Of a stretch of 64,000 nucleotides of DNA, positions 42,477 through 50,882 are shown one piece after another (the first letter of the stretch is position 1; each line of letters opens with the position of its first letter). The DNA comes from an uncultured Sutterella sp. (GTDB taxonomy: Bacteria > Pseudomonadota > Gammaproteobacteria > Burkholderiales > Burkholderiaceae_F): positions 1 to 64,000 of the forward strand of contig CAJKAP010000005.1 in NCBI GenBank assembly GCA_905197905.1. The letters run 5' to 3'. Made by a program: the position numbers and the translations under genes. The notes under the pieces were generated by a model. That model saw nothing but the letters and a program-made list of their open reading frames with translations, did not search any database and was not told where the DNA came from.

Positions 42477-43586
42477 ATGCCTCTCACATACTCCCGTCCT
42501 CTGCTGACTAGCGCGGTTCTTGCTGCACTCTGTTTATCTAGCAGTGCTTTTGCAGCTCAAGTTAGTGTTTATGGTCGTATTGACACAGGGCTTGTTTATC
42601 AAAATTTCTTCGGTGACTCTGTCAGAGACAATACTTTCACCATGGAATCGGGCGCCAACACTGCTTCTCGCGTTGGCCTTCGCGGCGAAGAAAACCTTAG
42701 CTCAGATGTCTCAGTAGGCTTCCGTATTGAAAGTCGCTTCGCTTCCGACACGGGCGAACTTAAAGGTGGACGGCTTTTTGAAGGGATGTCCTTAATCAAT
42801 GTGGTCAGCAAGACTTGGGGAGAATTAGCAGCAGGTCGCATTGCTGGAGTGGGCTCTGGCGCTGGTCCCTACGATCTTCAATTCTTTATGGATGCATTTG
42901 GAGGTGGCACTTTTGGTAGCGCGTTAGCGCCTGTTAAATCCACCCGTATGGACAACATGATCGTTTACCGCACGCCAAAGTTAGGAGATTTTCAAGCTAC
43001 GTTCCAACATTCTCTGAAAATCAACTCGCTCGACACGAAAGATGCAGGGGAAGAGGGTGAAGCCAGTAGCACACGTTATTGGTCATCTGGTATCCGATTT
43101 AATCGTGGAGCTTTAAATTTGGTTGCTATCTACGAGGGTACCACTTGGGGGCATGATAGTTTCACTGGTGCTGATAAAGATAAAAGCGTCTTTACCTTAG
43201 GCGGGAGTTATCGTCTCAACGACGTCACTTACTATTTGCAGGGCCAATACTTTAATGGTGTGGAAAAAATCGATGCCATGAGCGCCAGCAAAACAGCTAG
43301 CCAACTAAAAGGGTACGGCATTTATGGTGGAACTCAGGTCTGGTTTGGCCTTTCTTCTTGGCAAAGTATGGTTTACTGGAGAGACTATAAGCTTGACTCT
43401 CAAAATGCGAGCGACAAGAAAGGACGCTCCATTGGGATCGCGACGAAATATCTGTACCGTCCATCCAAGACAATTGACATGTATGTGGGTGCTGGGTATT
43501 CGCAGTGGGATCGTTTAGGAAGTAAAGGTGAAGGACTCACTGATAAAAGCGTGAACGTCTTCACAGGGATTACAAAGTACTTCTAA
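42477..43586 (+). CDS. Outer-membrane porin, Burkholderiales type
   Basis: 369-residue general porin forming a trimeric 16-strand barrel in the outer membrane. Signal peptide 1-26 (ending SSAFA), mature start AQVSVYGRIDTGL, the SRVGLRGEENLS segment (about 63-74) and the C-terminal phenylalanine (GITKYF) are typical of the gram-negative porin 4 family. TTAGGAG precedes the ATG. Second gene after a DcuC carrier, so probably adapted to let the same organic acids in. A terminator follows. Confidence 0.92.
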   Translation: MPLTYSRPLLTSAVLAALCLSSSAFAAQVSVYGRIDTGLVYQNFFGDSVRDNTFTMESGANTASRVGLRGEENLSSDVSVGFRIESRFASDTGELKGGRLFEGMSLINVVSKTWGELAAGRIAGVGSGAGPYDLQFFMDAFGGGTFGSALAPVKSTRMDNMIVYRTPKLGDFQATFQHSLKINSLDTKDAGEEGEASSTRYWSSGIRFNRGALNLVAIYEGTTWGHDSFTGADKDKSVFTLGGSYRLNDVTYYLQGQYFNGVEKIDAMSASKTASQLKGYGIYGGTQVWFGLSSWQSMVYWRDYKLDSQNASDKKGRSIGIATKYLYRPSKTIDMYVGAGYSQWDRLGSKGEGLTDKSVNVFTGITKYF

Positions 43587-43610
43587 AGATTGGCTCTCAA
43601 AAACCAAATT

Positions 43611-43653
43611 AGGCTGAATGAACTCTTAGACAGGATCATTCAGCCTTTTCTTC
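43611..43653. terminator. Terminator after the porin gene
   Basis: A perfect 11-bp stem AGGCTGAATGA/TCATTCAGCCT (43611-43621 with 43636-43646), followed by TTTCTTCTTTT. It lies between the convergent porin and GntR genes. Confidence 0.9.
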
Positions 43654-43677
43654 TTTTATCTTCTGAAAACACTTAAA

Positions 43678-44442
43678 TCACACAATATAGTGAAAATGCT
43701 CAGTAATCGAAAGCTGTCTGTGGAACTCTACAGGTTGTTCTGGATAAGTGAAGGAAAGCCGGCGAACCTCCATTACTGGTAATGGGGTAGGGAGGTTATA
43801 TTGAGTGCAAATTTCTTCTGGCATCAAGACTGCCTTCAGCGTTTCTTCACTATGCGTGATCGTAACGCCACACTGATTTTGATAAAACGCGTAAAGCATC
43901 TTCTCTTTATGGTTTCGCAGATTTTCTTCCGTTAAACGGTGAAAGACCGAAGCGACAGCCCACAACTCATCGTAAGTTACTAGACCTGCTCGACAAGTAC
44001 TCATTAAACGAACGGCGTGAATCACTGGAATACTAGGAATGATTTGCAATGTCTTAGCCACTTCCGGAGTGGGGGAAGTGACTTCGAACGATATGAGTTT
44101 GGTCGTTGTAGGAATTGTTTCTTTCTCGTCAAGGTCATCAGGAACTAAACGAATATAGCGGTCGTAAACCATTTTTTCGTTATGCCCAAAATCAGCGACA
44201 AAAGTACCTCGTCCTTGGTGTCGGATCAGAACACCAGAATCGACTAGCATTTTCAAGGCACGTCGCATGGTCCCTTGGCTTACATTGAACTGTTCTGCAA
44301 GTTCAATTTCATTAGGCAACATATCGCCAGGACGCCAATGACCTGTGTGAATGAGTTCAGCTACCGCTTGACTGGTTTGCTCAAACAGCGTTTCTCGCTT
44401 TGGAAAACGCAAAAAGGCAGTAGGGGATTGAGGCGATGGCAT
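43678..44442 (-). CDS. GntR-family regulator with UTRA effector domain (HutC type)
   Basis: 254 residues from ATG 44442, with GGAG eight bases upstream; the frame continues to 44577 without a good start. The N-terminal winged helix-turn-helix (about 20-85, LPNEIELAEQFNVSQGTMRRAL) is followed by a UTRA small-molecule domain (about 95-250). HutC-type proteins are usually repressors released by the pathway substrate. Flanked by the carrier/porin operon and the FMN/FAD reductase, both likely targets. A 24-base dyad upstream (44615-44638) may be its own operator. Confidence 0.9.
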   Translation of the reverse strand: MPSPQSPTAFLRFPKRETLFEQTSQAVAELIHTGHWRPGDMLPNEIELAEQFNVSQGTMRRALKMLVDSGVLIRHQGRGTFVADFGHNEKMVYDRYIRLVPDDLDEKETIPTTTKLISFEVTSPTPEVAKTLQIIPSIPVIHAVRLMSTCRAGLVTYDELWAVASVFHRLTEENLRNHKEKMLYAFYQNQCGVTITHSEETLKAVLMPEEICTQYNLPTPLPVMEVRRLSFTYPEQPVEFHRQLSITEHFHYIV

Positions 44443-44614
44443 TAGAAAAACTCCGCAGAAACAACCAAAGAAATCCTTTGACTTCATCTTAGCAAAGTAT
44501 TGTTGGTCTTTTCCCTTGGGATGATTAAGGATTTCACTTTTCTCTACTCGCAGAGTTGAATTCTGAGCCCAACGCATTTTTTCTACACTTTTTCTCTTAA
44601 ATATTACCCCCTCC

Positions 44615-44638
44615 CACTACCTCCCAAAGGAGGTAGTG
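44615..44638. promoter_or_regulatory. 24-base dyad between the GntR and reductase genes
   Basis: CACTACCTCC (44615-44624) and GGAGGTAGTG (44629-44638) pair perfectly around CAAA. There is no T run, so termination is unlikely. It lies between the divergent GntR (start 44442) and reductase (start 44833) genes. A GntR operator or an mRNA hairpin are both possible. The rest of this roughly 390-base gap holds no gene. Confidence 0.4.
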
Positions 44639-44832
44639 AAAAAGAAATGTTTTTTCTAAAATAATCGGCAGACTCAGAGTAGGGTGCGTGCCTTCTCTGG
44701 CAAACATCCCCCACTGAGAATCGATTGTAGGACAGAAAAAGTGTTCTACATTCATTCAGCGCAACAAACGTAGGCTCTTCTTTTGCTTCTCTCTCGGTAG
44801 TACAAGAATGACGCCTCTTATGAGGAATTGAT

Positions 44833-46641
44833 ATGTCCTTTCAGAAAAAACTCTTAGCAACAGCTCTCGTCGCTTCCTTTGCGATGGCTGCCTCTGTTGC
44901 CTCTGCAGCAACTTTTAAAGCTGGTACGTATACGGCTAGCGCTCCTGGTATTCACGGCGAAGTCACGGTGGAAGTGACCTTTACGACCGACAAGATTGCT
45001 AGCGTCAAAGTCGTCCAACAAACTGAAACCTTGGGCATTGGCTCCAAGGCTGTCGAAGTTCTCCCAGGTCGCATCGTTGAACGTCAGTCTCCAGCGGTCG
45101 ATGGTGTAGCTGGGGCTACCGTAACTTCTACGGCTATTCGTAAAGCTGTGGAAGATTGCGTGAAGCAAGCTGGCGTGGATCCTGCCACGTTGGCGCCCTT
45201 AGCCGTTAAGGCGAAAGGTGGTGAAAAGACGCTCACGACCGATATGGTGGTTGTCGGTGGTGGCGGATCTGGTATGTCCGCTACGATTCGTGGTCGTATG
45301 AATGGCTTGAACGTCATCTTGGTTGAAAAGATGCCGTACATCGGTGGCGCAGCAGCTATCTCCGGTGGTCAAGTCGTTGCTCAGGGTTCTAAGCTCCAGA
45401 AGGAATTCGGTGTCAAGGATGACTCCCCCGAGTCCATGATCAAGGACTTTATGGCTAATGGTCATAACCTCAACGATCCTGGCAAAATCTCTCTCTACGC
45501 ACACAATGTTGGTGCAACCATTGACTGGTTGCATGACAAAGTTGGCGTGAAGTTCATCCCGAACGATCTGCCTTATCTTGCTGAATACTCTCACCGTCGC
45601 GCCTTGGAATTCGAGGGTGGCGCTCGTACCATGGCTCAGCACTTACGTGAAGTCATCGCCAGCAATGGCGCTCAGGTGCTCTATAACACCCGAGTGAACA
45701 AACTTCTCACCGACGACAAGGGTCATGTCGTCGGTGTAGAAGCCACCGATGAAAACGGTGTGAAGTACACGATTAAAGCCAAGGGCACGTTGCTCACCAC
45801 GGGCGGCTTTGGTAACAACAAAGAAATGCTCTCTGAACCGGTGAAGTCTGCTCTTTACTACGGTCCTGTTTCCTCCACGGGCGACGGTCACAAGATGGCT
45901 ATGAGCTTGGGCGCCAAGACCCAGTTGATGCAGTACGGTAAGCGCTATCCGAACGGCGTTGAAGTGGCTCCTGGTATTGCTAAGTCCACGATTTACGCTA
46001 ACGTCGGAGCCTTTGACCAAGCTGGTATTTTGGTTGACGTGAACGGCAAGCGCTTCGTGAATGAAAAGGCTTCTAACCGCCACATTCTCGATCCGATGAT
46101 GGAAACCCCGAACCGTATGGCCTATGTGTTCATGGACCAGAAGTCCTGGGAAGGCTTCTACAAGCGCCTCCCCGAAACGGGCGTTTCGCATGAAGATGCT
46201 GATAAGTACTTGGCCAACAACGGCAAGAGCGCTCCGCTCTTCGTGAAAGCCAATACGATCGAAGAAGTCGCTAAGCTCGCTGGCGTTAACGGTGACAATT
46301 TGAAGGCTACCGTTGCTCGCTACAACAGCTTTGTGAAGGCGAAGAAGGACGCCGACTTTGATCGTCCAGTTCAGTACATGAAGGCTGAAATCTCGGCTGA
46401 AGGTCCGTACTACATCGTTGAACAGAAGCCTCGCTTCGCCACGACGATGGGTGGTTTGGTAACCGACGATCATCTCAATGTGATGACCAAAGACGGTAAG
46501 ACCATTCCTGGCCTCTGGGCTGCTGGTGAATTGGTTGGTGGCGTGATGGGGGATGACTCCCCAGCTGGTGCCAACGTGGGTTGGGCTTTAACGTCTGGCC
46601 GCGTGGCAGCTGATGCAATCACCAAGGCGATTAAGAAGTAA
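44833..46641 (+). CDS. Exported FMN- and FAD-containing reductase (fumarate/urocanate reductase family)
   Basis: 602 residues. Signal peptide 1-25 (ending SVASA); FMN-binding domain about 26-115 with the covalent flavinylation motif DGVAGATVTSTA (90-101), which needs ApbE; FAD_binding_2 domain from about 135 (VVVGGGGSG at 139-147) to the end. This one-chain FMN-FAD layout is that of UrdA-type reductases that pass electrons to double-bond acceptors such as fumarate or urocanate. The final segment GGVMGDDSPAGANVGWALTSGR differs from the common GGVHG-NRLGGNA type, so the acceptor may be different. Divergent from a GntR regulator. Codon use indicates high expression. Confidence 0.87.
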   Translation: MSFQKKLLATALVASFAMAASVASAATFKAGTYTASAPGIHGEVTVEVTFTTDKIASVKVVQQTETLGIGSKAVEVLPGRIVERQSPAVDGVAGATVTSTAIRKAVEDCVKQAGVDPATLAPLAVKAKGGEKTLTTDMVVVGGGGSGMSATIRGRMNGLNVILVEKMPYIGGAAAISGGQVVAQGSKLQKEFGVKDDSPESMIKDFMANGHNLNDPGKISLYAHNVGATIDWLHDKVGVKFIPNDLPYLAEYSHRRALEFEGGARTMAQHLREVIASNGAQVLYNTRVNKLLTDDKGHVVGVEATDENGVKYTIKAKGTLLTTGGFGNNKEMLSEPVKSALYYGPVSSTGDGHKMAMSLGAKTQLMQYGKRYPNGVEVAPGIAKSTIYANVGAFDQAGILVDVNGKRFVNEKASNRHILDPMMETPNRMAYVFMDQKSWEGFYKRLPETGVSHEDADKYLANNGKSAPLFVKANTIEEVAKLAGVNGDNLKATVARYNSFVKAKKDADFDRPVQYMKAEISAEGPYYIVEQKPRFATTMGGLVTDDHLNVMTKDGKTIPGLWAAGELVGGVMGDDSPAGANVGWALTSGRVAADAITKAIKK

Positions 46642-46664
46642 GGTTGCGCTGACTGAACTTCCTT

Positions 46665-46707
46665 AGACCTCCTCTCTTCTCTATGAAAAGAGGAGGTCTT
46701 TGCTTTT
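46665..46707 (+). terminator. Terminator of the FMN/FAD reductase gene
   Basis: Perfect 11-bp stem AGACCTCCTCT/AGAGGAGGTCT (46665-46675 with 46689-46699), followed by TTGCTTTT. It lies before the convergent SUFU-domain gene. Confidence 0.88.
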
Positions 46708-46720
46708 AGGAAACAATAAA

Positions 46721-48745
46721 TTAGCTGTACTGAGGTGTGTAATCTTTCACGCGAACCCAGTAGCCCTCTTCCTCATCGTCCTCTTCTTGGCTAGCATCGA
46801 TCCACTGGCCATTCTCGAGCTTACGAAGAAGTGTCCCCGCAGGCTTCTTGAGGATTTCCACAAGCAAGGGATCAATACTGCATATTTCTCTTAAATCGTA
46901 AAATGCACAATGCGCCTTCGCGTACTCTTCGCCATAGAGTTCTGCTTCATCCCCCACAATAAAGAACCACCCGCTTTCCCAGCCTTCATGATCTGGATCG
47001 GGTTCAATGCGCTTAGCCCAGCCTGCTGGAATCCCTTCCTCCGCGATACGGTCTGAACAGTAGACATATAGTGGTCCATCCCAGTTGTCTAGCATGCGAA
47101 CTTTTCCTGCATCGGCAGTCGCTACCTTGAAGCGAGGACGTTCATCATCCGTCTCTTCCTCTTTTTCTTTGAGATACTCCGCAAAGCGCTCATCAATGAG
47201 TTTGCCCACTGCGGCTTGATGTTCTTCTGTGAAGGGAAGAAGCAGATAGGCAGCTTCTTCCTCTTCCACATCCCGCCAATCGTCTCGCTGAAGAACAGAG
47301 AGCGCATAGTTGCGATAGTCACGCAAATAAACGTAGCGCTTCGAGCGATCGCCCTGATTGTAGCCAATCGCAAAGTAAGCGCCATCTGGCCCGTACATAG
47401 TCGTTTCAAGGCGTCCATTGAGTCCATCACGAATAAACTCTCGCAAGTCCGTGATCATGCCCGATTTCACACCATTCACTAGGTGGACATACTTGTGATT
47501 AAAGGGGTTACTCATCAGATCGTGTTGAATAGACCAGTAAAGATACATGGCCATATGGTTAAAGGCGCAAATATCGTCCACTGGAAGTCCCAACTCAGCA
47601 ATCTTTTGAAGATGGTCTTCGCCCTTATCCATTTCGGTGGCGTTATCTTCAATCTCGTCTTGATCGAGCACCACATTCTGGCGTTTTGGATTAATCACCT
47701 CTAAATGCTTGTCGTGGCAAAGATCCAAGAAGGCGTCAACGTCTTGTTTCTCAATCAAGTCACTTTCTTCTTCAAATAGAGGAATGAGCTGATAGAACTC
47801 CACCAAATCGTCTTTAGGTACCTGACAAGCAAAAGAGTCAAAGCCAAAAACAGCAGGATGAAGCGTAATCGCCTTTTTGAAGCCCGTTTTAGCAGGCAGC
47901 GGAATGCTTTCTGCACTTTCTGGGTCCTCAATCGCGCGTTCTGCGGCGGTGAGTAACATATCAACTGGCCAATGCCACTCGTCTTGCGGGAAATGAGGAT
48001 AGGAGACGTCCCAAGTCTTCGGAAGATTGATAAGGAACTCGAGCCCCACCTCATCTTCATCCCAAACTCCCGTTTCTCGCATCCACTTACTCACGCCAAT
48101 CGTGACAAACGTATAGTAGTCGTGTTCCACACGAGGTGGAATAAGGAGGATATCGATAGGACGATCTGCGACACGCTCGTAGCGCATCGCACGCATGGGT
48201 TCTCCAAAATAGGAATCAATGTGGTGCTGAAGGCGATCAATCAACTCAGCGTTTTCTTGGAGAGTAGGGCGCGTGAATACGTCTTCCTCTTCTTCATCGT
48301 CCTCTTCACCCTCTGAGTTTTCTTCTTCCTTTAGTTCCGACTCGCAAAATTCCATCAAATCTCGGGCGAGAGGGTTCTCTGGATCCAAAAGTAACCAGCG
48401 CTGTGCATAGTTGTAGGCCGTCTTAATCGAGGGCTCATAGAGCTCATACGCATAAGCCATGCGAGCGTTCCATTGAGGGTCGCTTTCGCCTTCTGCGCGA
48501 ATACTTTCGAGAAGATCAATGGAGTGTTTGAGAAGTGGCATGTCAACGTTATTGTCTTCACGATGCTTTTGCTTATCGCCCAAGACTGCCAAATTGCTAT
48601 AGGCACGAGCCAAGAGAAGAGTTAATCTAAAATCTCTTTCGTCTTCTGGAATGGCTTCAATCGCCTTGATGATAGAAGAGAATTCATCATCGTCATGCCA
48701 TTGGTTGAGTTGGTTGAGGAGGTCGGCTCTGGTCCATTTATTCAT
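46721..48745 (-). CDS. TPR-like / suppressor-of-fused / DUF2185 protein
   Basis: 674 residues from ATG 48745 (a longer frame reaches 48808; the shorter start agrees with the related protein at 32198-33679). Order: helical TPR-like N-terminus (about 1-135), a very acidic linker (EEEDVFTRP and before), a SUFU domain (about 165-330, DYYTFVTIGVSKWMRE), a middle region, and a C-terminal DUF2185 domain (about 560-655, CSDRIAEEGIPAGW, then ESGWFFIVGDEAELYGEEYA). SUFU and DUF2185 are known as immunity domains of polymorphic toxin systems. No toxin is in view, so it may be an orphan polyimmunity protein. Confidence 0.8.
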   Translation of the reverse strand: MNKWTRADLLNQLNQWHDDDEFSSIIKAIEAIPEDERDFRLTLLLARAYSNLAVLGDKQKHREDNNVDMPLLKHSIDLLESIRAEGESDPQWNARMAYAYELYEPSIKTAYNYAQRWLLLDPENPLARDLMEFCESELKEEENSEGEEDDEEEEDVFTRPTLQENAELIDRLQHHIDSYFGEPMRAMRYERVADRPIDILLIPPRVEHDYYTFVTIGVSKWMRETGVWDEDEVGLEFLINLPKTWDVSYPHFPQDEWHWPVDMLLTAAERAIEDPESAESIPLPAKTGFKKAITLHPAVFGFDSFACQVPKDDLVEFYQLIPLFEEESDLIEKQDVDAFLDLCHDKHLEVINPKRQNVVLDQDEIEDNATEMDKGEDHLQKIAELGLPVDDICAFNHMAMYLYWSIQHDLMSNPFNHKYVHLVNGVKSGMITDLREFIRDGLNGRLETTMYGPDGAYFAIGYNQGDRSKRYVYLRDYRNYALSVLQRDDWRDVEEEEAAYLLLPFTEEHQAAVGKLIDERFAEYLKEKEEETDDERPRFKVATADAGKVRMLDNWDGPLYVYCSDRIAEEGIPAGWAKRIEPDPDHEGWESGWFFIVGDEAELYGEEYAKAHCAFYDLREICSIDPLLVEILKKPAGTLLRKLENGQWIDASQEEDDEEEGYWVRVKDYTPQYS

Positions 48746-48873
48746 TATGTTCTTATCCGCGAAGGAAATTAGGAGAGGCAGCTCAAAAGAGGCGCTCTTG
48801 TAGTTCATCTCTCATAGTACTTCATTTTAGGAGAGGGAGTTTTGAGGAGTCTTCAAGTGAGAAAGACTCACAT

Positions 48874-49038
48874 TTAGGCAAATTTTTGCCATAACTTCCT
48901 AACTCTTGTTACATCTATTTTGACGCCAATTTCACTAGAAACACGTAATATCTCTTGGATTACATTTTTATGGGGTAGGGCGTTTTGCATCTGCCCCAAA
49001 TTTAACTTTAACCAGAGCTCGGCTCTCCCCCTTTTCAT
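48874..49038 (-). CDS. Doubtful small ORF before the first DoxX gene
   Basis: A 54-codon frame (MKRGRAELWLKLNLGQMQNA onward), helical and basic, with a residue pattern faintly like short plasmid-mobilisation DNA-binding proteins. The ribosome-binding site is weak, and the frame occupies the promoter area of the rightward DoxX gene. It may be a remnant of a transferred gene or chance. Confidence 0.25.
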   Translation of the reverse strand: MKRGRAELWLKLNLGQMQNALPHKNVIQEILRVSSEIGVKIDVTRVRKLWQKFA

Positions 49039-49102
49039 CAAATGACTCAACGAATTCTTTGATGAATCTCTCAGGAGCTCTCTTTTAAATAGACAAACCA
49101 AA

Positions 49103-49525
49103 ATGAGTCTCTGCAGCCTTATTTTCCCCGCTAATAACGAACCTCAACGCGTTACTTTTGGTCTTCTTTTGGGCCGTATTCTTTTCGGTGGCATGCTTGC
49201 TACCCACGGCTACGACAAGTTGATGGCTTTCAGCACGCTCTCCACGCAGTTCCCGGATCCGATCGGTTTCGGTAGCACCGTGGCACTTTCTTTGGTGATC
49301 TTTGCTGAATTGTTCTGCGCTGTGGCTGTTATGTTCGGTCTCTTCACGCGTTTGGCTTTGATTCCGATCATCTTCAACATGTTCATGGCCATCATGGTGG
49401 CTCACCAGGGTTCCATCTTCAAGGGTGAATTACCCGCGTTGTTCCTCTTCGCCTTCGTGGTGTTGTTCATCGCTGGCCCTGGCCGCTGCTCTATCGATCA
49501 GATCTTCGCTAAGTTGCGTCGCTAA
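49103..49525 (+). CDS. DoxX-family membrane protein (1)
   Basis: 140-residue protein with four hydrophobic segments, of the DoxX family (LLLGRILFGGMLATHGYDKLMAFSTL at the N-terminus, GRCSIDQIF at the C-terminus; quoted in parts). The family sits in the inner membrane and has been tied to oxidative or thiol stress, but the activity is not settled. Codon use is highly selective, implying strong expression. Convergent with a second DoxX gene 459 bases away. The start has only a weak ribosome-binding site. Confidence 0.85.
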   Translation: MSLCSLIFPANNEPQRVTFGLLLGRILFGGMLATHGYDKLMAFSTLSTQFPDPIGFGSTVALSLVIFAELFCAVAVMFGLFTRLALIPIIFNMFMAIMVAHQGSIFKGELPALFLFAFVVLFIAGPGRCSIDQIFAKLRR

Positions 49526-49552
49526 TCGATTAGCTTAAAGCTTCGCTTTTAG

Positions 49553-49587
49553 ATGCCTTCTCTTTCCTCCGAAGAGAAGGCATTTTT
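49553..49587 (+). terminator. Terminator of the first DoxX gene
   Basis: A perfect 12-bp stem ATGCCTTCTCTT/AAGAGAAGGCAT (49553-49564 with 49572-49583) followed by TTTT. Confidence 0.92.
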
Positions 49588-49901
49588 GCATGTGCAGAAT
49601 TTTTCTTCTCATCTCCTAACCCATCCCTCTCCCTTTCTAGTTTTTCTTCCTAAAGCTCTCTATTCACATTTAGAGGCATCCTAATCAAACATTGAAGAAG
49701 ATTCTTCCCTGAGGCCATAACGTTGCTATCCATCGTTTAAAGCGACATCCAGATCCTCTTATCCTAAAAGGCGTGGGACGTCATGCACCAGACGCTTCCT
49801 CCTTTAAAAGAAAACGTTTCCACTTCAGTATTTTGATTTCTTCTAAAAGAAGGTTTTTTGCCTCAAGAGTGGTTAGTGTGAAACGGGAAAAAGAGAATGC
49901 G

Positions 49902-49938
49902 AAAAAGGCACATCCCCCGTCCGCAGAGAATGTGCCTT
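49902..49938 (-). terminator. Terminator of the second DoxX gene
   Basis: Read leftward, AAGGCACAT (49938-49930 complement side) and ATGTGCCTT form a 9-bp stem (49905-49913 with 49930-49938) followed by TTTTTC. The stretch 49588-49901 between the two terminators holds no credible gene; a short rightward frame at 49773-50027 overlaps this terminator and the second DoxX gene and is not supported. Confidence 0.8.
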
Positions 49939-49983
49939 GCTACCAATGCGCCCCGTTAAGCGCACTAGGTCGTTCACTTCATA

Positions 49984-50391
49984 TTAGAAAAAGAGAGCAT
50001 CCAAGCTATAAGCGCCAGGACCCGTAATGGCCAACAAGATGTAGCCAATACCGTAGAGGTAAGCGAGTTCGCGGTCAGCAAACTTAGCGCCACCATGCAC
50101 AACGAAGTAAATCATCAAGAACATGAGGGCAACGCCAATAGCAGCCAACTGACCAAAGAGACCAATGATCACCAAAAGGTTCAAGAAGACTTCACCAACG
50201 ATAGCGCCGAAAACAGACATCTTCTTAGAGAGACCGAACGGAGCGGGGAAGTTCTGGGACACTTCGGAGAAGTGGTTCAACTTGTAGAGACCGTGGGTCA
50301 AAAGACCAAGGCCTAACAACACACGCAAAATCAAAAGACCACCAGAAACAGCGCCTGGCAAAAGGGTCGGATGGAAAATTTCGAGAGACAT
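49984..50391 (-). CDS. DoxX-family membrane protein (2)
   Basis: 135-residue four-helix DoxX protein, a distant paralogue of the one at 49103-49525: LLILRVLLGLGLLTHGLYKL aligns with its first helix, and both end in a GPG-x-x-S-x-D motif (GPGAYSLDALF against GPGRCSIDQIF). AAGGAA precedes the ATG. The two genes are tail to tail with separate terminators, so they are controlled independently. Confidence 0.85.
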   Translation of the reverse strand: MSLEIFHPTLLPGAVSGGLLILRVLLGLGLLTHGLYKLNHFSEVSQNFPAPFGLSKKMSVFGAIVGEVFLNLLVIIGLFGQLAAIGVALMFLMIYFVVHGGAKFADRELAYLYGIGYILLAITGPGAYSLDALFF

Positions 50392-50882
50392 AGTTCAATT
50401 CCTTTCAAAAAACTTTGGTTCTGCTGATTTTCACCTCACATCCATTTGGACGGGCAAAGTCAGCTGATCTAACAAAATGAATTCTATCCATCCTGAGCGC
50501 CTTTGGCGCTCTCTAAAAAAGGCAACTGTAATACATTACTCTTTTTAGGGAAAAGGGAATTTCTCTTAAGTCTGAGAAAAGGATTTTCATTAACCCATTG
50601 ATTTTTCTGTAGAAAAAGACAATTTTGAAGTGGGATTTAGAGGGATTTACGTTTGACACAATCTGATACAATCCCCATCATTAGGGAGTGTCTTGTTCCA
50701 TTTTGCGCGAAAAAGTGCATTATTGGTCTAAAAAGAAGCCTAAAAACCCGAGTTTGGTCTAAGGTTTTTAGGAAAAAAGAGCATTTTTCCTAAAAAATTT
50801 GTTGTGCGAGAGGGAAAGATAATGGTTGTAACTGCTTTGTAACAAACCAACTCTCTACGCCGTCTTCCGCCTCTCAGTACAA
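50392..50882. other. Intergenic region upstream of the second DoxX gene
   Basis: About 490 bases, AT-rich in the right half, with several A and T tracts and no credible gene or stable hairpin. It contains the leftward promoter of the DoxX gene and the 3' end region of the hydrolase gene. Confidence 0.45.

Noticed and set aside
45643..46473. Leftward 276-codon frame inside the FMN/FAD reductase
   Set aside because: Shadow caused by strong codon bias of the real gene; no start signal and no family.
49773..50027. Rightward 84-codon frame between the DoxX genes
   Set aside because: It runs across a leftward terminator and into the second DoxX gene; basic, low-complexity translation without a ribosome-binding site.
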